Origin: Oreocharis arfaki
Taxonomy: Eukaryota; Chordata; Aves; Passeriformes; Paramythiidae
Direction: 5' to 3'
DNA length: 64,000 bases
Assembly (NCBI GenBank): GCA_013398015.1
Contig: VZRR01012423.1
Coordinates: forward strand, 1,000,996-1,064,995
How positions within the stretch are numbered: position 1 is the stretch's first letter; each line of letters opens with the position of its first letter. The translations under genes were made by a program, and so were the position numbers. Of the stretch, positions 62,768 to 64,000 are shown in pieces. Below the pieces are notes generated by a model. It did not search any database. It was not told the origin of the DNA and saw only the letters and a list, made by a program, of their open reading frames with translations.

Positions 62768-63325
62768 TGTGGAGGATTCTCCCGCGCTTTGGCCTGTCCG
62801 TCAGGCGGATCCCTCCTCCCTCGTGTGGGGCTCCTCCTGTGAGGAGGAGTCAGAGGGTGAAGTTGAGGTCTAAAGACCCGCCCCCTTTCCAGCAAGTTCT
62901 GTTTCATTCGATGTCTCAATGGTTATGTTGTATGTCTGTTATGTTGTACCCCTCCCCTCCTCAATTTCGATTGGACCCTCAGACCCTCCTCTCGCGATCC
63001 CCAGTTGGTTGAACCCTGGACCCCGCCCGCATTCCAGGCTCCCTTTTAAACCCCTGCACGTCCCCTCTCTCCTTGGAGTTCTCCCTCCGAGCTCTCCGTC
63101 CCTAAGCCCCGTGTTCCTGTGGTGAATAAAGGAGACTTTGGGAGACCCCCTCCCGCACCTCTTTGCCTCTCCATTCGCAGCGATCGCGCCTTCCCTCCGC
63201 CTCGCGGGGAGCCTGCACCCTTTGGGTGAGGCACCCACCCGCTTGCCCGAGCCTCCTCCCTTCCCTGGCTCCGGGGCCCCCTATGGCTGGCGTCTCCACC
63301 GAGGCTCAGGAGTCGCACGGCTACA
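62768..63325 (+). mobile_element. 558-bp solo LTR with perfect target-site duplication
   Basis: It starts TGTGGAGG and ends GGCTACA, with AGCCTC repeated directly outside (62762-62767 and 63326-63331), the 6-bp duplication of class II (ERVK-like) elements. The order of signals gives plus orientation: GATTGG boxes, a TTTTAAA element near 63045, and AATAAA at 63125-63130 followed by a C/T-rich U5. No internal retroviral region is present, so it arose by recombination between the two LTRs of a provirus. Confidence 0.88.
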
Positions 63326-63331
63326 AGCCTC

Positions 63332-64000
63332 CTTTCCAAGAAATGTGAGCCTCTTGGTACTACTTGCAGGCCATGGTCAGAACTAGTAACAAATCCTGTA
63401 CAAGACAGAGCAGAGCTTGCATTCTGTGCCCCAGATTTGAGTGTCATCAGGCATACGTTTGAGCAAAATCAACTTGCCATGAGTGTTGATCACAGTGGTA
63501 TAACAAAGAACCAAACTGGCGATAACAATGTACTAGATTATGCGTAGAAGACAAGCCAGAAGAGCTTTCATTCTAGCCTGAGTGCCCAGGTTCCCCACAC
63601 TTGTCTCTCAAAGAGCTCAAACTGAAGGAATGAAAGTCACTTTTCCAGTGCTGTACCTACACTCACACGCTTGGGCTGGCTCAGCACAGGTCAGCCTGCA
63701 TCCCAGAGGAACTACAGCACACACAGGATGGGCCCGGCTGCTTCCACAGCTCGCTCAAAAGCAGGACAGTCCCTTGTGTGTGGAGCCCAGTCTAAGTCAG
63801 CTCATTCAGCCTGTGTCCATCAGAATTCACTGCCCCTATACATAAGCTCTGCAGGTAACCAAGTGACTCCATGTGCTGCAGCCACAGGCTTGGATCCAAC
63901 TGTCTGGATCTACCATAAGGAGCATGCAACTTGAGAGGCACTGACATACACACAGAGGCAATTCCAGGAGCAAGGGAACAGCAGAGCTAACAGAATCCAA
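63332..64000. other. Intergenic sequence to the window edge
   Basis: No gene or repeat recognised. Confidence 0.5.

Noticed and set aside
1..64000. CRISPR arrays, operons, bacterial-type systems, tRNA or rRNA genes
   Set aside because: Nothing of the kind is visible. The window is ordinary vertebrate chromosome.

Overview
This is vertebrate nuclear DNA, almost certainly from a bird. It carries many CR1 LINE fragments, several of which end in the typical ATTCTATG-like 8-bp tail, and several LTRs of bird-type endogenous retroviruses. Two conserved genes lie head to head: EIF3H on the minus strand and UTP23 on the plus strand. The same neighbours occur at human 8q24.11. The genes are intron-containing and sparse, and most long open frames are chance frames or antisense frames of CR1.

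Layout. Positions 1-18600 hold the 5' part of EIF3H (translation initiation factor 3 subunit H, minus strand). Coding exon 2 is at 71-227, an 18.2-kb intron 1 follows, and exon 1 is at 18451-18570 inside a CpG island. Intron 1 contains CR1 copies, one LTR and a possible 59-nt poison exon. Positions 18840-22135 are a repeat cluster in which CR1 copies are split by LTR-type sequence. Positions 22136-31000 are mostly single-copy intergenic DNA with a recent 72-bp tandem duplication. Positions 30978-31935 look like an assembly error: a 364-bp flank is present twice, and a second copy of the UTP23 promoter and start codon sits between two single Ns.

UTP23 (three coding exons, 32342-36035, 249 residues) encodes a PIN-domain protein of the small-subunit processome. 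Its reading frame is complete and all splice sites are canonical. From 36420 to the end I recognise no conserved gene. This part holds CR1s, four LTRs with plausible or perfect target-site duplications plus partial copies, and two CpG-rich patches with no gene I can attach to them. Two of the LTRs sit inside older CR1 copies.

The two genes act at different steps of making and using ribosomes. EIF3H is part of the eIF3 complex that loads mRNA on the 40S subunit, and UTP23 helps process 18S rRNA for that subunit. I did not find a novel multi-gene system. The most useful observations are the assembly error, the haplotype-variable GC minisatellite in the UTP23 promoter, the dated series of nested LTR insertions, and a few candidate cryptic exons or promoters.
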